Source: Steroidobacteraceae bacterium (lineage in GTDB: Bacteria > Pseudomonadota > Gammaproteobacteria > Steroidobacterales > Steroidobacteraceae). From it: a stretch of 64,000 nt of DNA. Positions within the stretch are counted from its first letter, which is position 1; the number at the start of each line of letters is the position of its first letter. Under the pieces are notes generated by a model, which saw only the letters and a list, made by a program, of their open reading frames with translations, searched no databases and was not told the DNA's origin. The position numbers were made by a program, and so were the translations under genes. Shown here in pieces: positions 18,093 through 27,102 of the stretch. The stretch covers positions 248,001 through 312,000 of the forward strand of contig JAPZRU010000007.1 in assembly GCA_027531255.1 (NCBI GenBank), given 5' to 3'.

Positions 18093-18566
18093 ATGGACGC
18101 CAACTGGAACGACAGCCAACCGATCTATCGCCAGCTGCGGGATCGCGTGGTGGCGATGATCCTGGAAGGCTCGCTCAAGGAGGGGGACGCGCTGCCGTCG
18201 GTGCGCAACGTCGCCGCGGACTTCCGGCTGAATCCGCTCACGGTCCTGAAGGGCTACCAGCAGCTGGTCGACGAGCAGCTGGTCGAGAAGCGCCGCGGCC
18301 GCGGCATGTACGTAGCGGAAGGCGCCCAGCGCGCGCTGCTGAAGGGCGAGCGCCAGAAGTTCCTCGAGGATGAGTGGCCCCGGGTGTACGCGACGATCCA
18401 GCGGCTCGGCCTGTCGGCCGCGGAGCTGCTCGCGGTGCCGCCGGCCGCCAGTCCCGCGCCGCGTGCCGACGCGCAGTCCCGCGCCGCGGGCGCGCCGCCC
18501 GCCGGCCCGCGCGTCGACGCGCCGGGCGACGACGACTACGCCGATTTCGACGAGCCGAACGCCTGA
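18093..18566 (+). CDS. GntR-family transcriptional regulator (YtrA subfamily)
   Basis: A 157-residue regulator. The winged helix-turn-helix is clear: QPIYRQLRDRVVAMILEGSL, DALPSVRNVAADFRLNPLTV, then KGYQQLVDEQLVEKRRGRGM. After it only a short C-terminal arm follows, typical of the YtrA subfamily, which controls adjacent ABC transporters. I chose ATG 18093 because family members start just before the W-N-D-S-Q-P-I-Y segment; ATG 18054 in the same frame is possible. The tail (~40 residues) is Ala/Pro-rich and ends in an acidic stretch. It likely represses its own operon through the palindrome at 17587-17614; the inducer is unknown. Confidence 0.9.
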   Translation: MDANWNDSQPIYRQLRDRVVAMILEGSLKEGDALPSVRNVAADFRLNPLTVLKGYQQLVDEQLVEKRRGRGMYVAEGAQRALLKGERQKFLEDEWPRVYATIQRLGLSAAELLAVPPAASPAPRADAQSRAAGAPPAGPRVDAPGDDDYADFDEPNA

Positions 18567-18603
18567 GCGTCCGGCCCACCGAACCACCACGAGGAGCCAC
18601 AGA

Positions 18604-19461
18604 GTGGCCACGCTGATTGAAGCACGGGGACTCACCAAGGCCTACGGCGCGAAGCGCGCGCTGGACGGCGCCACGTTCACCGTCGAGTCCGGTCGCATCG
18701 TCGGGCTGATCGGTCCGAACGGCGCCGGCAAGACCACCGCGCTGAAGGCCATCCTCGGCCTCGCGCGTTGCGAAGGCGAGTTGCGCGTACTCGGGCTCGA
18801 TCCGTACGCGGATCGGGCGAAGCTGATGCAGCAGGTCTCGTTCATCGCCGACGTCGCGGTGCTGCCGCGCTGGCTGAAGGTGCAGCAGGCGGTGGACTTC
18901 GTCCGCGGCGTGCACCCGCGCTTCCGCCCGGACCGCTGCGAGCAGTTCCTCGCCCGCACGAACATCGACCGCCGCTCCAAGGTCAAGGAACTGTCGAAAG
19001 GCATGATCACGCAGCTGCATCTCGCGCTCGTGATGGCCATCGACGCGAGGCTGCTGGTGCTCGACGAGCCGACCCTGGGCCTCGACATCCTGTCGCGCAA
19101 GCAGTTCTACGACTCGCTTCTGAACGACTACATGGACGACGAGCGCACGATCCTCGTCACCACGCACCAGGTCGAGGAGATCGAGAACATCCTCACCGAC
19201 CTGCTGTTCATCGACCGAGGCCGCATCGTGCTCGACACGCCGATGGAGTCGATCCCGGAGAAGTGGCTGCAGCTGGTGGTCGCGCCGGACCGCGCGGGCG
19301 CCGCGCGCGAACTCAAGCCGCTGACCGAGCGCCAGCTGCTCGGCCGGCACGTGTTCCTCTACGAAGGGGCGGATCCCGACGCGCTCGAGCGCCTGGGCGA
19401 GGTCCGTCAGCCGTCGATCGCGGACCTCTTCGTCGCGAAGATCCAGGGAGGTCTGGCATGA
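18604..19461 (+). CDS. ABC transporter ATP-binding protein
   Basis: A 285-residue ATPase. It has Walker A GPNGAGKTTALK (~residue 40) and Walker B LLVLDEPTLGLD with a TTHQVEE switch histidine. The signature is unusual: ELSKGMITQLHLAL in place of LSGGQ, a form seen in transporters regulated by YtrA-like repressors. GTG start with GAGGAG 9 bases upstream. The stop overlaps the permease start (ATGA). With the permease it forms an ABC-2-type exporter of unknown substrate, possibly for cell-envelope stress agents. Confidence 0.92.
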   Translation: MATLIEARGLTKAYGAKRALDGATFTVESGRIVGLIGPNGAGKTTALKAILGLARCEGELRVLGLDPYADRAKLMQQVSFIADVAVLPRWLKVQQAVDFVRGVHPRFRPDRCEQFLARTNIDRRSKVKELSKGMITQLHLALVMAIDARLLVLDEPTLGLDILSRKQFYDSLLNDYMDDERTILVTTHQVEEIENILTDLLFIDRGRIVLDTPMESIPEKWLQLVVAPDRAGAARELKPLTERQLLGRHVFLYEGADPDALERLGEVRQPSIADLFVAKIQGGLA

Positions 19462-20387
19462 ACTCGTCGTTCGCCTGGCTGATTCGCCGGGAACTGTGGG
19501 AGAGCCGCGCCGTGTGGGTCGCGCCGGCGATCTGCGGTGCCATCCTGATCATCGCGACGCTGATCGGCGGCCTGCAGGTCGGCGAGGTGCGCATCGCCAA
19601 CCTCGCGGACCCGGCAGTCGCGGCGAAGATCGAAGCGCTCGGCGGCGACGCGATCCCGCGCCTGTCCCGCCTGCTGCTGCTCGCGATCGCGGTGCCGTTC
19701 TACATCACGGTGATGTTCACGCAGTTCTTCTACGCGCTCGACGCGCTGTCGAGCGACCGTCGCGACCGCAGCGTGCTGTTCTGGAAGTCGATGCCGGTCT
19801 CCGACGCCGCCACGGTCGGCTCCAAGTTCGCGGTCGCGGTGCTGGTGATCCCGCTGGTGGCGCTCGCGGCTGCGCTGCTCTCGCAGGTCGTGCTGTCCTC
19901 GATGGTCGCACTGAAGCTCTCCGGCACGGAGCTGGAGTTCACACAGCACCTCTGGACGGCCGGCACCTGGCTGCCCGCGATCGGCGCCACGCTCTACGGC
20001 GCGCTGGCCGTGATCCTCTGGAGCGTGCCGCTGGTCGGGTGGCTGCTGCTGGTATCCGCCGTCGTGCCGCGCTCGCCGTTCCTGTGGGCGGTGCTGCCGC
20101 CGCTGGCGGTCGCCCTGGTCGAGGACGTGCTGTTCGACAGTAGCTACTTCATCCACCTGATCGCCGAGCGCACGCTGGGCGTGTTCGCCGCCGCCTTCTC
20201 GGGCACCGAGCAGGTCGGTGCGACGGTGAGGATCGGCCCCGAGGACGGGCTGCCGCCGCGGGTCGAGCACCTCATGCAGCCGGTCGAGTTCCTGACCAGC
20301 GCCGACCTGCTGGGCGGCCTCGTGGTCGGCGCGCTGCTCGTCGCCGGCGCGATCTGGGCGCGGCGCTACCGCGACGACAACGGCTGA
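19458..20387 (+). CDS. ABC-2-type transporter permease
   Basis: A 309-residue membrane protein with about six hydrophobic segments, for example VWVAPAICGAILIIATLIGG near the N-terminus and LLGGLVVGALLVAGAIWARR at the end. The loop SLxSDRRDRSVLFWKSMPVSD (here ALSSDRRDRSVLFWKSMP) is characteristic of permeases paired with YtrB-like ATPases. ATG at 19458 in an ATGA overlap with the ATPase gene. It forms the membrane channel of the exporter. Confidence 0.9.
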   Translation: MNSSFAWLIRRELWESRAVWVAPAICGAILIIATLIGGLQVGEVRIANLADPAVAAKIEALGGDAIPRLSRLLLLAIAVPFYITVMFTQFFYALDALSSDRRDRSVLFWKSMPVSDAATVGSKFAVAVLVIPLVALAAALLSQVVLSSMVALKLSGTELEFTQHLWTAGTWLPAIGATLYGALAVILWSVPLVGWLLLVSAVVPRSPFLWAVLPPLAVALVEDVLFDSSYFIHLIAERTLGVFAAAFSGTEQVGATVRIGPEDGLPPRVEHLMQPVEFLTSADLLGGLVVGALLVAGAIWARRYRDDNG

Positions 20388-20433
20388 GCGGACGCGGTAG
20401 CCGCGCCGAGGCGCGACGCCTTAACATCCGCGC

Positions 20434-21072
20434 ATGTCGAAGCCACTCCGCGCGGCGAATTCCGCCGCCCTGCCTCGCCCGGCGAGCAGCCCGCCCCGGG
20501 TCCTCGCCGCGGTCACCGCCGCGATCGCCACCCTCGGGCTCGCGGCATGCGCCGGGCCCGCCCGGGCGCCGGACGTCCGCACCGAAGCGGCGCCCGGCGT
20601 CTCGGTCGCCTCGCGCGCCACGTTCGCCTGGGAAGAGTCCGGCGTCTCGTGGCAGAGCGAGGGACCGCCGGCGGTCGCGGCCGAACTGCGCGCACTCGTG
20701 CGCGAGGCCGTGGTGAGCGAACTCGTGAAGCGCGGTTACGCCGAAGGCGGCGACACGCCGGACTTCCGCGTCGGCTTCCACGTCACGATCAAGGACCTGC
20801 CCTCGAAGGACCTGTGCACGGTGCGCACGCACGTGTTCGGCGCGTACACGCACCGCGACGTCGAGGTCTGTCGTGTGCACGACGCCGCCGGCTCGCGCGA
20901 GTACCGCAAGGGCACGCTCGTCGTGTTCGTCATCGACCGCGAGACGGGCGTGCTGCTGTGGCAGGGTGTCGCGGAGGGCACCGCCGGGTCCCCGGCCGAG
21001 GCGCGCTCGCGCGTGAAGGCGGCCATCGGCCGGATGTTCCTCGACTTTCCCGCGCGCGGCACCGAAGGATGA
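20434..21072 (+). CDS. DUF4136-like lipoprotein
   Basis: A 212-residue predicted lipoprotein. The N-terminus is long and basic, then a hydrophobic core ends in LGLAACAGP, a lipobox with Cys at ~39. The mature part has the DUF4136 pattern of a conserved Phe/Trp near the start (ATFAWEES), a helix with VVSELVKRGYAEGGDTPDFRVGFHV and a C-terminal strand pair GVLLWQGVAEGTA. Such proteins sit in the outer membrane with unknown function. It follows the transporter genes by 46 bp and overlaps the DUF3187 gene. Confidence 0.8.
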   Translation: MSKPLRAANSAALPRPASSPPRVLAAVTAAIATLGLAACAGPARAPDVRTEAAPGVSVASRATFAWEESGVSWQSEGPPAVAAELRALVREAVVSELVKRGYAEGGDTPDFRVGFHVTIKDLPSKDLCTVRTHVFGAYTHRDVEVCRVHDAAGSREYRKGTLVVFVIDRETGVLLWQGVAEGTAGSPAEARSRVKAAIGRMFLDFPARGTEG

Positions 21073-22067
21073 TCGGCAGCTCGCGTGTCCGCGCGGCGTT
21101 CGGCGCCATGCTCGTCCTGTCCGGTGCGCCGGCCCTGGCGGATTCCGCACCGCCCGCGTCGTTCGCCGCGGTGCCGGTCGGCGCGCCGCTCGTGGTCCGT
21201 GACCAGAATCCGCTGATCCGCGGTGCATACCTGCCCCTGCCGGTCGCGCCGTTCGACGCGGACGGCTGGTCGGTGCAGGCCACGCTGAACTGGAGCAACA
21301 CGGTCAACGCGGGCCTGCGCGCGAACGAGAGCTTCCTCGTCGATGCGGAGAGCCTCGAGCTCGGTCTCGTTCTGCTCGGCCGCGTCGGCGAGTGGCGCGT
21401 GCGCGCGGGCGTACCCGTGACGTACCGCGACGCCGGCGTGCTCGACGGCTTCATCGACGGCTGGCACGACCTGTTCGGCCTGCCGGAAGGCATTCGCCCG
21501 CAGCGGCCCAAGGACGCCTACGCCGTGTTCTACGAGCGGCTCGGCACCGTCGAGGTGGACGCACCGTCGGGCACCGCGCTCGGCGACGTGCAGCTCGAGG
21601 CGGGACGCGTGCTGCGCGCGAGCGAGCGCGGCGAACTCTCCGCCTGGGTCGGCGTCGAACTGCCGACGGGTCGGCGCTCCCGCCTGACCGGCAACGGCGG
21701 CGTGGACGCCAGCGCGTGGCTCGCGGGACGCCGGCAGCTCAGCCCCCTGGTTGCCGTGACCGGGCAGATCGGCGCGGTGGCGCTCGGCGGCGACGAGCCG
21801 GTGCCGCTGCGCTCGACCGGCGCGTTCGGCACCGTGACGCTCGGCTGGCAGGTGCTGCCGTCGTTCGAGGCGATCGCGCAGCTCGACGCGCACTCCGCGC
21901 TCGCGGACGACTCGAGTCTACGGTTCCTGCAGGCGGCGACGCTGCTGACGCTCGGCGGTCGCATCCGCGCCGCGAGCGGCTGGTCTTTCGAAGCGGGCGT
22001 CACGGAGGACATCGCCGTGGACCGCTCGCCCGACGTCACCTTCCACTTCGGCCTCACTTTCCGCTGA
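21069..22067 (+). CDS. DUF3187-like outer-membrane protein
   Basis: A 332-residue secreted protein with a signal peptide (cleavage after APALA). The mature part opens with [17 protein letters not shown], the family's conserved start, and continues as alternating amphipathic strands ending in an aromatic residue (HFGLTFR), as in outer-membrane beta barrels. The [16 protein letters not shown] segment in the first third is also a family mark. ATG at 21069 overlaps the previous stop. It is probably a barrel partner of the lipoprotein; cargo unknown. Confidence 0.78.
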   Translation: MIGSSRVRAAFGAMLVLSGAPALADSAPPASFAAVPVGAPLVVRDQNPLIRGAYLPLPVAPFDADGWSVQATLNWSNTVNAGLRANESFLVDAESLELGLVLLGRVGEWRVRAGVPVTYRDAGVLDGFIDGWHDLFGLPEGIRPQRPKDAYAVFYERLGTVEVDAPSGTALGDVQLEAGRVLRASERGELSAWVGVELPTGRRSRLTGNGGVDASAWLAGRRQLSPLVAVTGQIGAVALGGDEPVPLRSTGAFGTVTLGWQVLPSFEAIAQLDAHSALADDSSLRFLQAATLLTLGGRIRAASGWSFEAGVTEDIAVDRSPDVTFHFGLTFR

Positions 22068-22083
22068 GTTCGAGGTCCACCGG

Positions 22084-22485
22084 ATGGCGAAGATCCTGGT
22101 TCCGTACTACAGCACCTACGGGCACGTGGAGCGCATGGCGTAGGCCGTTGCCGAAGGCGGGCGCGAAGCTCGACCAGGGCGCGCTGGTCGGCAAGGTCGG
22201 CAGCGCGTTCGTGTCCGCGGGCACCGGCGGCGGCAACGAGTCCAACGCGCTGTCGTTCCGCAACACGCTGCTCCATCACGGCATGGTGATCGTCGGCCTG
22301 CCGTACTCGTGCCCGCCGCTTGATCGACCTCTCCGTCGGGAAGGGTGGCTCGCCCTCTGGCGCAGACACCATCGCGGGCCCGGACGGCTCGCGCCAGCCT
22401 GACGAGAACGAGCTCGCGCAGGCCCGCTTCCAGGGCTGCCACGTCGCGACCATCGCCGCGAAGCTGTCCGGCGAGGAGCCCGAAA
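22084..22485 (+). pseudogene. wrbA: Decayed wrbA (NAD(P)H:quinone oxidoreductase)
   Basis: ATG 22084 begins [19 protein letters not shown], the flavodoxin start of WrbA, but codon 20 is TAG (22141-22143), probably from CAG. A large internal deletion with a change of frame then joins to [20 protein letters not shown] and TGGGNES...[14 protein letters not shown], the WrbA FMN/quinone region. A second frame shift at ~22320 leads into [19 protein letters not shown] and the normal C-terminal helix. About 130 of ~200 residues remain over three frames, so this gene is dead. An intact relative is at 38082-38693. Confidence 0.9.
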
Positions 22486-22497
22486 CTGGGCCTGAGT

Positions 22498-22522
22498 CCG
22501 TTCTCCACCCGGTGGAAAACGG
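22498..22522. terminator. Possible terminator hairpin between wrbA remnant and purT
   Basis: Inverted repeat of 12 bp (22498-22509 with 22511-22522, one G-U pair) with a very tight turn, followed on the plus strand by CCCCCTTTTCG at 22530-22540. It lies between two converging genes and could stop transcription from either side. Confidence 0.4.
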
Positions 22523-22546
22523 GGTAGGCCCCCTTTTCGCTGCTTC

Positions 22547-23776
22547 CTAGAGCCTCACGCCCTCGACGATCGCCGCGTTCGCCTCCCGCGCCTTCGCACG
22601 CGCCTCTTCGACGCTCGCGCCGAGCGCCAGCGCGACGCCCATCCGCCGGTGCCCACGCACCTCGGGCTTGCCGAACAGTCGCAGCTGCGTGTCCGGCTGC
22701 GTCAGCGCGCGCTGGACGTGGGTGAACTCGACGCGGTCCGAATCGCCCTCGACCAGGATCGCGCACGACGCGCTCGCCCCGTGCTGCCTGATCGCGGGGA
22801 TCGGCAGCCCCAGGATCGCGCGCACGTGCAGCGCGAACTCGGACAGGTCCTGGGAGATCAGCGTGACGAGCCCCGTGTCGTGCGGCCGCGGCGAGACCTC
22901 GCTGAACCACACGTCGTCGCCCTTCACGAACAGTTCGACGCCGAACAGGCCGAGCCCGCCGAGCTCGCCCGTCACCGCCTTCGCGATCCGCTGCGATTCC
23001 GCGAGCGCCGCCGCCGACATCGGCTGCGGTTGCCACGACTCGCGGTAGTCGCCGTCGATCTGCAGGTGCCCGATCGGCGCGCAGAAGCTCGTCGTGGGCT
23101 GGCCGTCCGCGAGGTGCCGCACCGTCAGCAGCGTGATCTCGTAGTCGAACTCGACGAAGCCCTCGACGATCACGCGGCCCGCGCCGGCGCGGCCGCCGGC
23201 CTGCGCGTACTCCCACGCGCGCGTCGCGTCCGCAGGCGAGCGCACGACGCTCTGCCCCTTGCCCGACGAGCTCATCACCGGCTTCACGACGCACGGCGTG
23301 CCGATCGCCGCGATCGCGTCCCGGTACTCCTGCTCCGAGCCCGCGAACCGGTAGAGCGACGTGCGGAGCCCCAGCGTTTCCGCCGCGAGCCGGCGGATGC
23401 CCTCGCGATCCATGGTCAGCCGCGCGGCACGCGCGGTCGGGATCACGTTCCAGCCCTCGGCCTCGAGCTTCACGAGTTCGGCGGTCGCGATCGCCTCGAT
23501 CTCGGGCACCACGCAGTGGGGACGCTCGCGCTCGATCAGTTCGCGCAGCTTCGCGGCGTCGAGCATGGGAATGACGTGCGAGCGGTGCGCGACCTGCATG
23601 GCCGGCGCGTTCGCGTAGCGATCGACGGCGATCACCTCGACGCCGAGACGCTGCGCCTCGATCGCCACCTCCTTGCCGAGTTCGCCGCTGCCGAGCAGCA
23701 TCAGGCGCGTGGCGGTGGGCGAGCACGGAGTGCCGAGCATGGTGCCGCCGGTGGCGCGGGGCGGGGGAGTGGACAT
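22547..23776 (-). CDS. purT: Formate-dependent phosphoribosylglycinamide formyltransferase 2
   Basis: A 409-residue ATP-grasp enzyme that makes formyl-GAR from formate, ATP and GAR in purine synthesis. The GAR-binding start ([21 protein letters not shown]), EIEAIAT, the ATP-grasp loop [14 protein letters not shown] and the metal-site strand [13 protein letters not shown] followed by VTLISQ match PurT. C-terminal [21 protein letters not shown] and [15 protein letters not shown] are also diagnostic. ATG at 23776 gives a short N-terminal extension rich in Pro/Thr. It stands alone, facing the wrbA remnant. Confidence 0.96.
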   Translation of the reverse strand: MSTPPPRATGGTMLGTPCSPTATRLMLLGSGELGKEVAIEAQRLGVEVIAVDRYANAPAMQVAHRSHVIPMLDAAKLRELIERERPHCVVPEIEAIATAELVKLEAEGWNVIPTARAARLTMDREGIRRLAAETLGLRTSLYRFAGSEQEYRDAIAAIGTPCVVKPVMSSSGKGQSVVRSPADATRAWEYAQAGGRAGAGRVIVEGFVEFDYEITLLTVRHLADGQPTTSFCAPIGHLQIDGDYRESWQPQPMSAAALAESQRIAKAVTGELGGLGLFGVELFVKGDDVWFSEVSPRPHDTGLVTLISQDLSEFALHVRAILGLPIPAIRQHGASASCAILVEGDSDRVEFTHVQRALTQPDTQLRLFGKPEVRGHRRMGVALALGASVEEARAKAREANAAIVEGVRL

Positions 23777-23912
23777 CGTTGCACGACCTCTGGAACTGCG
23801 AGCCGCCTCCCATTCTAGAGAAGCCACGGGCGTCTCGCGGGTTGCGATCGTCGCCGGGCAGGCGGCAGACTGCGCGACCCGTCGCGGAGCCGCCAGGCTG
23901 CCGGAGGCCCGG

Positions 23913-25337
23913 ATGACTGCACGCGAAACCCGCGGCGCTGCCCCGCCGCTGGCGGCGGCGCTGAGGAGCGCGGCGCTCGCCCTCGGCGCCCTCGCAGGCG
24001 GCGTTGCGGCCGCCGCGAGCCCGGCGGGGGCCGCGCCCGCTGGCGTCGGGGCCGCCGCGTCCGCCGCCGCGACCCGCACCGGCCCCACGCCGCCGGTGCT
24101 CCCCGCACCGTTCGCGACACCGTCCGCCACGAAGTTCTCGAAGGTCGTCGGCTGGCCCGAGGGCGTCACGCCGCAGGCGCCTGCCGGGTTCGCCGTGAAG
24201 GCGTTCGCGCGCGGCCTCGACAACCCGCGCAACCTGCTCGTGCTGCCGAACGGCGACGTGCTCGTCGCCGAGTCGCGCACCGTGCGCTCGCCGGAGCGCA
24301 ACTCGCAGTTGCCGCCGGAAGTCCGCGCACGCCTCGACACGCGCCCGAGCGCGAACCGCATCACCCTGCTGCGCGACACCGACCGCGACGGCGTCGCGGA
24401 CGTGCGCACCGTGCTGCTCGAGGGGCTGAACCAGCCGTTCGGCATGGCGGTCCGGCGCGACCGCCTGTACGTCGCCAACACCGACGCTGTGATCTCGTGC
24501 CCGTTCTTCGTCGGCACCGCGCACGTCAAGGGTGGCTGTCGTCCGCTGTTCGACCTGCCCGCCGGCGGCTACGAAAACCACTGGACACGCAACCTCGCCT
24601 TCAGTGCCGACGAGGCGCAGTTGTTCGTCGCCGTCGGCTCCGCGACGAACGTCGACGAGGAGCGCATCGACGGGAAGGATCCGCGCCGCGCCGCGATCCT
24701 GGCCGCGCGCCCGGACGGCAAGGACGTCCAGGTGTTCGCTTCCGGCCTGCGCAATCCCGTCGGTCTCGCGATCGAGCCGGTCACCGGTCGTCTCTGGACC
24801 ACGGTGAACGAGCGCGACGGGCTCGGCGACGATCTCGTGCCGGACTTCATGACCGCCGTGCGCCGCGGCGCGTTCTACGGCTGGCCCTACTCGTACTTCG
24901 GCGTGCACGAGGACCCGCGACGCAAGGGCGAGCGGCCCGACCTCGTCGCGAAGGCGGTGGTGCCGGACTTCGCGTTCGACGCGCACACCGCTTCGCTCGG
25001 CCTCGCCTTCTACCGGCGCGACACGTTCCCGAAGCGCTACCGCGGCGGCGCGTTCGTCGCGCAGCGCGGCTCGTGGAACCGCTCCGGCTTCGCCGGCTAC
25101 CGGGTGGTGTTCGTGCCGTTCGCGAACGGCCGACCGAGCGGCGACGAGGAGGATTTCCTGACCGGCTTCGTGAAGGATGCGCAGGCGGGCGAGGTGTACG
25201 GCCGCCCGGCGGGCGTCGCCGCGGGCAAGGACGGCGCACTGCTCGTCGCGGACGACGCCGGCGACACCGTGTGGCACGTGCAGACGACGTGCAAGGCGTG
25301 CCTGCCCGATCCGGAACCGGCGAGGCGCACGCGATGA
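23913..25337 (+). CDS. Secreted sorbosone-dehydrogenase-like (PQQ-type beta-propeller) protein
   Basis: A 474-residue protein with an Ala-rich signal peptide over the first ~60 residues. The mature part is a six-bladed propeller of the glucose/sorbosone dehydrogenase family: [75 protein letters not shown], and [19 protein letters not shown] near the end. Blades of this kind hold PQQ and Ca2+ and oxidise sugars or aldehydes in the periplasm. The start is ATG 23913 with GGAGG 5 bases upstream. No c-type haem site (CxxCH) is present; the C-terminal CKAC lacks the histidine. Confidence 0.82.
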   Translation: MTARETRGAAPPLAAALRSAALALGALAGGVAAAASPAGAAPAGVGAAASAAATRTGPTPPVLPAPFATPSATKFSKVVGWPEGVTPQAPAGFAVKAFARGLDNPRNLLVLPNGDVLVAESRTVRSPERNSQLPPEVRARLDTRPSANRITLLRDTDRDGVADVRTVLLEGLNQPFGMAVRRDRLYVANTDAVISCPFFVGTAHVKGGCRPLFDLPAGGYENHWTRNLAFSADEAQLFVAVGSATNVDEERIDGKDPRRAAILAARPDGKDVQVFASGLRNPVGLAIEPVTGRLWTTVNERDGLGDDLVPDFMTAVRRGAFYGWPYSYFGVHEDPRRKGERPDLVAKAVVPDFAFDAHTASLGLAFYRRDTFPKRYRGGAFVAQRGSWNRSGFAGYRVVFVPFANGRPSGDEEDFLTGFVKDAQAGEVYGRPAGVAAGKDGALLVADDAGDTVWHVQTTCKACLPDPEPARRTR

Positions 25338-25425
25338 GATCACCCGGTCGAAGCGCCCACGTACCGCGCGTGCCCGACCGCCCGAACCGCGGCGGAGTCG
25401 GCCGCGGCGGCATGGCCCGCCGCCC

Positions 25426-26595
25426 GTGAGCCGCGCTCGCGGCACCGTCGCGATCGTCGGCATCGCCGATACGCCGGTCGGCGTCGTGCCCCGGCCGGGC
25501 GCCACCGGGCTCTGCATCGACGCGATCCTCGGCGCACTCGCCGACGCCGGGCTGCCGAAGGATGCGGTGGACGGGCTGGTCACGCTGAATCCGACCGCCG
25601 AGCCCTACACCTACCACGCCGAGGCGATCGCCGAGTCGCTCGGGCTGGCGCCGAGCTGGTGCTGGTCCACGCTGACCGGCGGCAGCAGCGCGATCGGCGC
25701 GCTGCAGCAGGCCGTGCACGCGATCGACGCCGGCGCGTGCGAGGTGGTCGTGATCGCGATGGCGGACAGCCTGCGCTCCGGTCTGACGCGCGAGGCGGCG
25801 GTCGCGATGCAGGCTTCCACGGGACACCCGCAGTTCGAGCGGCCGTACGGTGCCCCGGTGGTCGCGCACTACGCGCTGATCGCGCGGGCTCACATGCACG
25901 AGTACGGCACGACGCCCGAACAGTTCGCGGCCGTCGCTGTCGCGACGCGCGCGCACGCGGCGCGCAATCCGGCGGCCCAGATGCGCACGCCGATCGCCGT
26001 GGACGACGTGCTCGCCTCGCGACCGATCGCGGATCCCCTGAAGCTGCTCGACTGCTCGCTCGTCTCCGACGGCGGCGCGGCGCTCGTACTCACGTCGGCG
26101 GTCCGCGCGCGGGATCTGCGGCGACCGCCGGTGTACTTCCTCGGCGCCGGCGCCGCGGTCGGTCACGAGCACGTCAGCCAGGCGAGGAGTCTCACGACGA
26201 GCGCCGCCGTCGAGTCCGGGCGACGCGCATACGCCGCCGCCGGCGCGGGTCCTCGCGAGATCGACTTCGCGCAGCTCTACGACTGCTTCACGCCGGTGGT
26301 GCTGATCGAACTCGAGGACCTGGGCTTCTGCGCGAAGGGCGAGGCGGGCGCGTTCGTCGCGGCGGGCCACACGGCACCGGGTGGCCGCCTGCCGGTGAAC
26401 ACGCACGGCGGCCTGCTCTCGCACGCGCATTCCGGCCACCCGAGCACGCTGTTCGCGATCACCGAGACCGTGCGGCAGCTGCGCGGCGAGTGCGGCGAGC
26501 GGCAACTCGCGCGTGCGGAACTCGCCCTGGTGCACGGGCAGGGCGGCGTGCTGTCGAGCCACGCGACCGCGATCTTCGGACGTGCGCCGCGATGA
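25426..26595 (+). CDS. Thiolase-superfamily protein lacking the nucleophilic Cys (Ltp2/SCP-x-like)
   Basis: A 389-residue thiolase-fold protein (opening VAIVGIADTPVGVV; C-terminal NTHGGLLSHAHSGHPS and HGQGGVLSSHATAIF). At the place where biosynthetic and degradative thiolases have the reactive cysteine, this protein reads TLTGGSSAIGALQQA, with no Cys. That and the partner DUF35 gene overlapping at ATGA match Ltp2/ChsH2-type pairs, where the thiolase-like subunit is a retro-aldolase cleaving a CoA-ester side chain. The start is GTG at 25426. The substrate is unknown; a lipid-transfer-type thiolase annotation would be the common automatic call. Confidence 0.8.
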   Translation: MSRARGTVAIVGIADTPVGVVPRPGATGLCIDAILGALADAGLPKDAVDGLVTLNPTAEPYTYHAEAIAESLGLAPSWCWSTLTGGSSAIGALQQAVHAIDAGACEVVVIAMADSLRSGLTREAAVAMQASTGHPQFERPYGAPVVAHYALIARAHMHEYGTTPEQFAAVAVATRAHAARNPAAQMRTPIAVDDVLASRPIADPLKLLDCSLVSDGGAALVLTSAVRARDLRRPPVYFLGAGAAVGHEHVSQARSLTTSAAVESGRRAYAAAGAGPREIDFAQLYDCFTPVVLIELEDLGFCAKGEAGAFVAAGHTAPGGRLPVNTHGGLLSHAHSGHPSTLFAITETVRQLRGECGERQLARAELALVHGQGGVLSSHATAIFGRAPR

Positions 26596-27035
26596 GCGCG
26601 CCGCGCCGACACGTGCCGGTACCGACCGCCGAGACGGCGCCGTTCTGGGAGGGTTGCCGCGCGGGCGAGTTGCGGGTGCAGCGGTGCCGTGCGTGCGGCG
26701 CGGCGCAGTTCTACCCGCGAGCACTCTGCGCGCCCTGCGGAAGTCGCGAACTGGCGTGGGAGCGCGGGACCGGGCGCGGCACGCTTCGCAGCTGGTCGAT
26801 CGTGCGGCGCGGCGTGAACGCCGCGTACGACGCGGACGGGCCGTACGTCCTCGTGCTGGTCGAACTCGAGGAGGGCCCGACGTTGATGAGCACGCTCGTC
26901 GGCGTGCGCGTCGGCCCGGCCCTCGACGCGGCCGAGGGCGTCGCGATCGGTGCCCCGGTCGAAGTCGCGTTCGAGGCCTGGCAGGAGGGCGCGACCGTGC
27001 CACGGTTCCGGCTGGTGCGGCGGCCGGAAGCATGA
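26592..27035 (+). CDS. Zn-ribbon/OB-fold DUF35 protein (partner of the thiolase-like subunit)
   Basis: A 147-residue protein. The N-terminal helix (PVPTAETAPFWEGCRAGELRV) is followed by a rubredoxin-like zinc ribbon, CRACG...CAPCG (residues ~35-52), then an OB fold (GRGTLRSWSIVRRG, GPYVLVLVELEEGPTLMS). In this family the OB fold binds acyl-CoA and docks onto a thiolase-like protein. ATGA overlap with the upstream thiolase gene makes one translational unit. Loss of either partner would be expected to inactivate both. Confidence 0.9.
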   Translation: MSAPRRHVPVPTAETAPFWEGCRAGELRVQRCRACGAAQFYPRALCAPCGSRELAWERGTGRGTLRSWSIVRRGVNAAYDADGPYVLVLVELEEGPTLMSTLVGVRVGPALDAAEGVAIGAPVEVAFEAWQEGATVPRFRLVRRPEA

Positions 27036-27102
27036 TGCCGGCGCCGGCGCCGAAGCGCTTCGGCGCGCGCCGCCCGCCCGCGGACGGCGCCACCGCCGGC
27101 GG

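Noticed and set aside
22141-22143. TAG in wrbA as a recoded amber codon
   Set aside because: Downstream sequence is also frameshifted and has lost a large internal part, so readthrough would not restore the protein.
25265-25337. Haem-binding site in the sorbosone-dehydrogenase-like protein
   Set aside because: The C-terminal CKAC is not followed by His, so it is not a c-type cytochrome motif.
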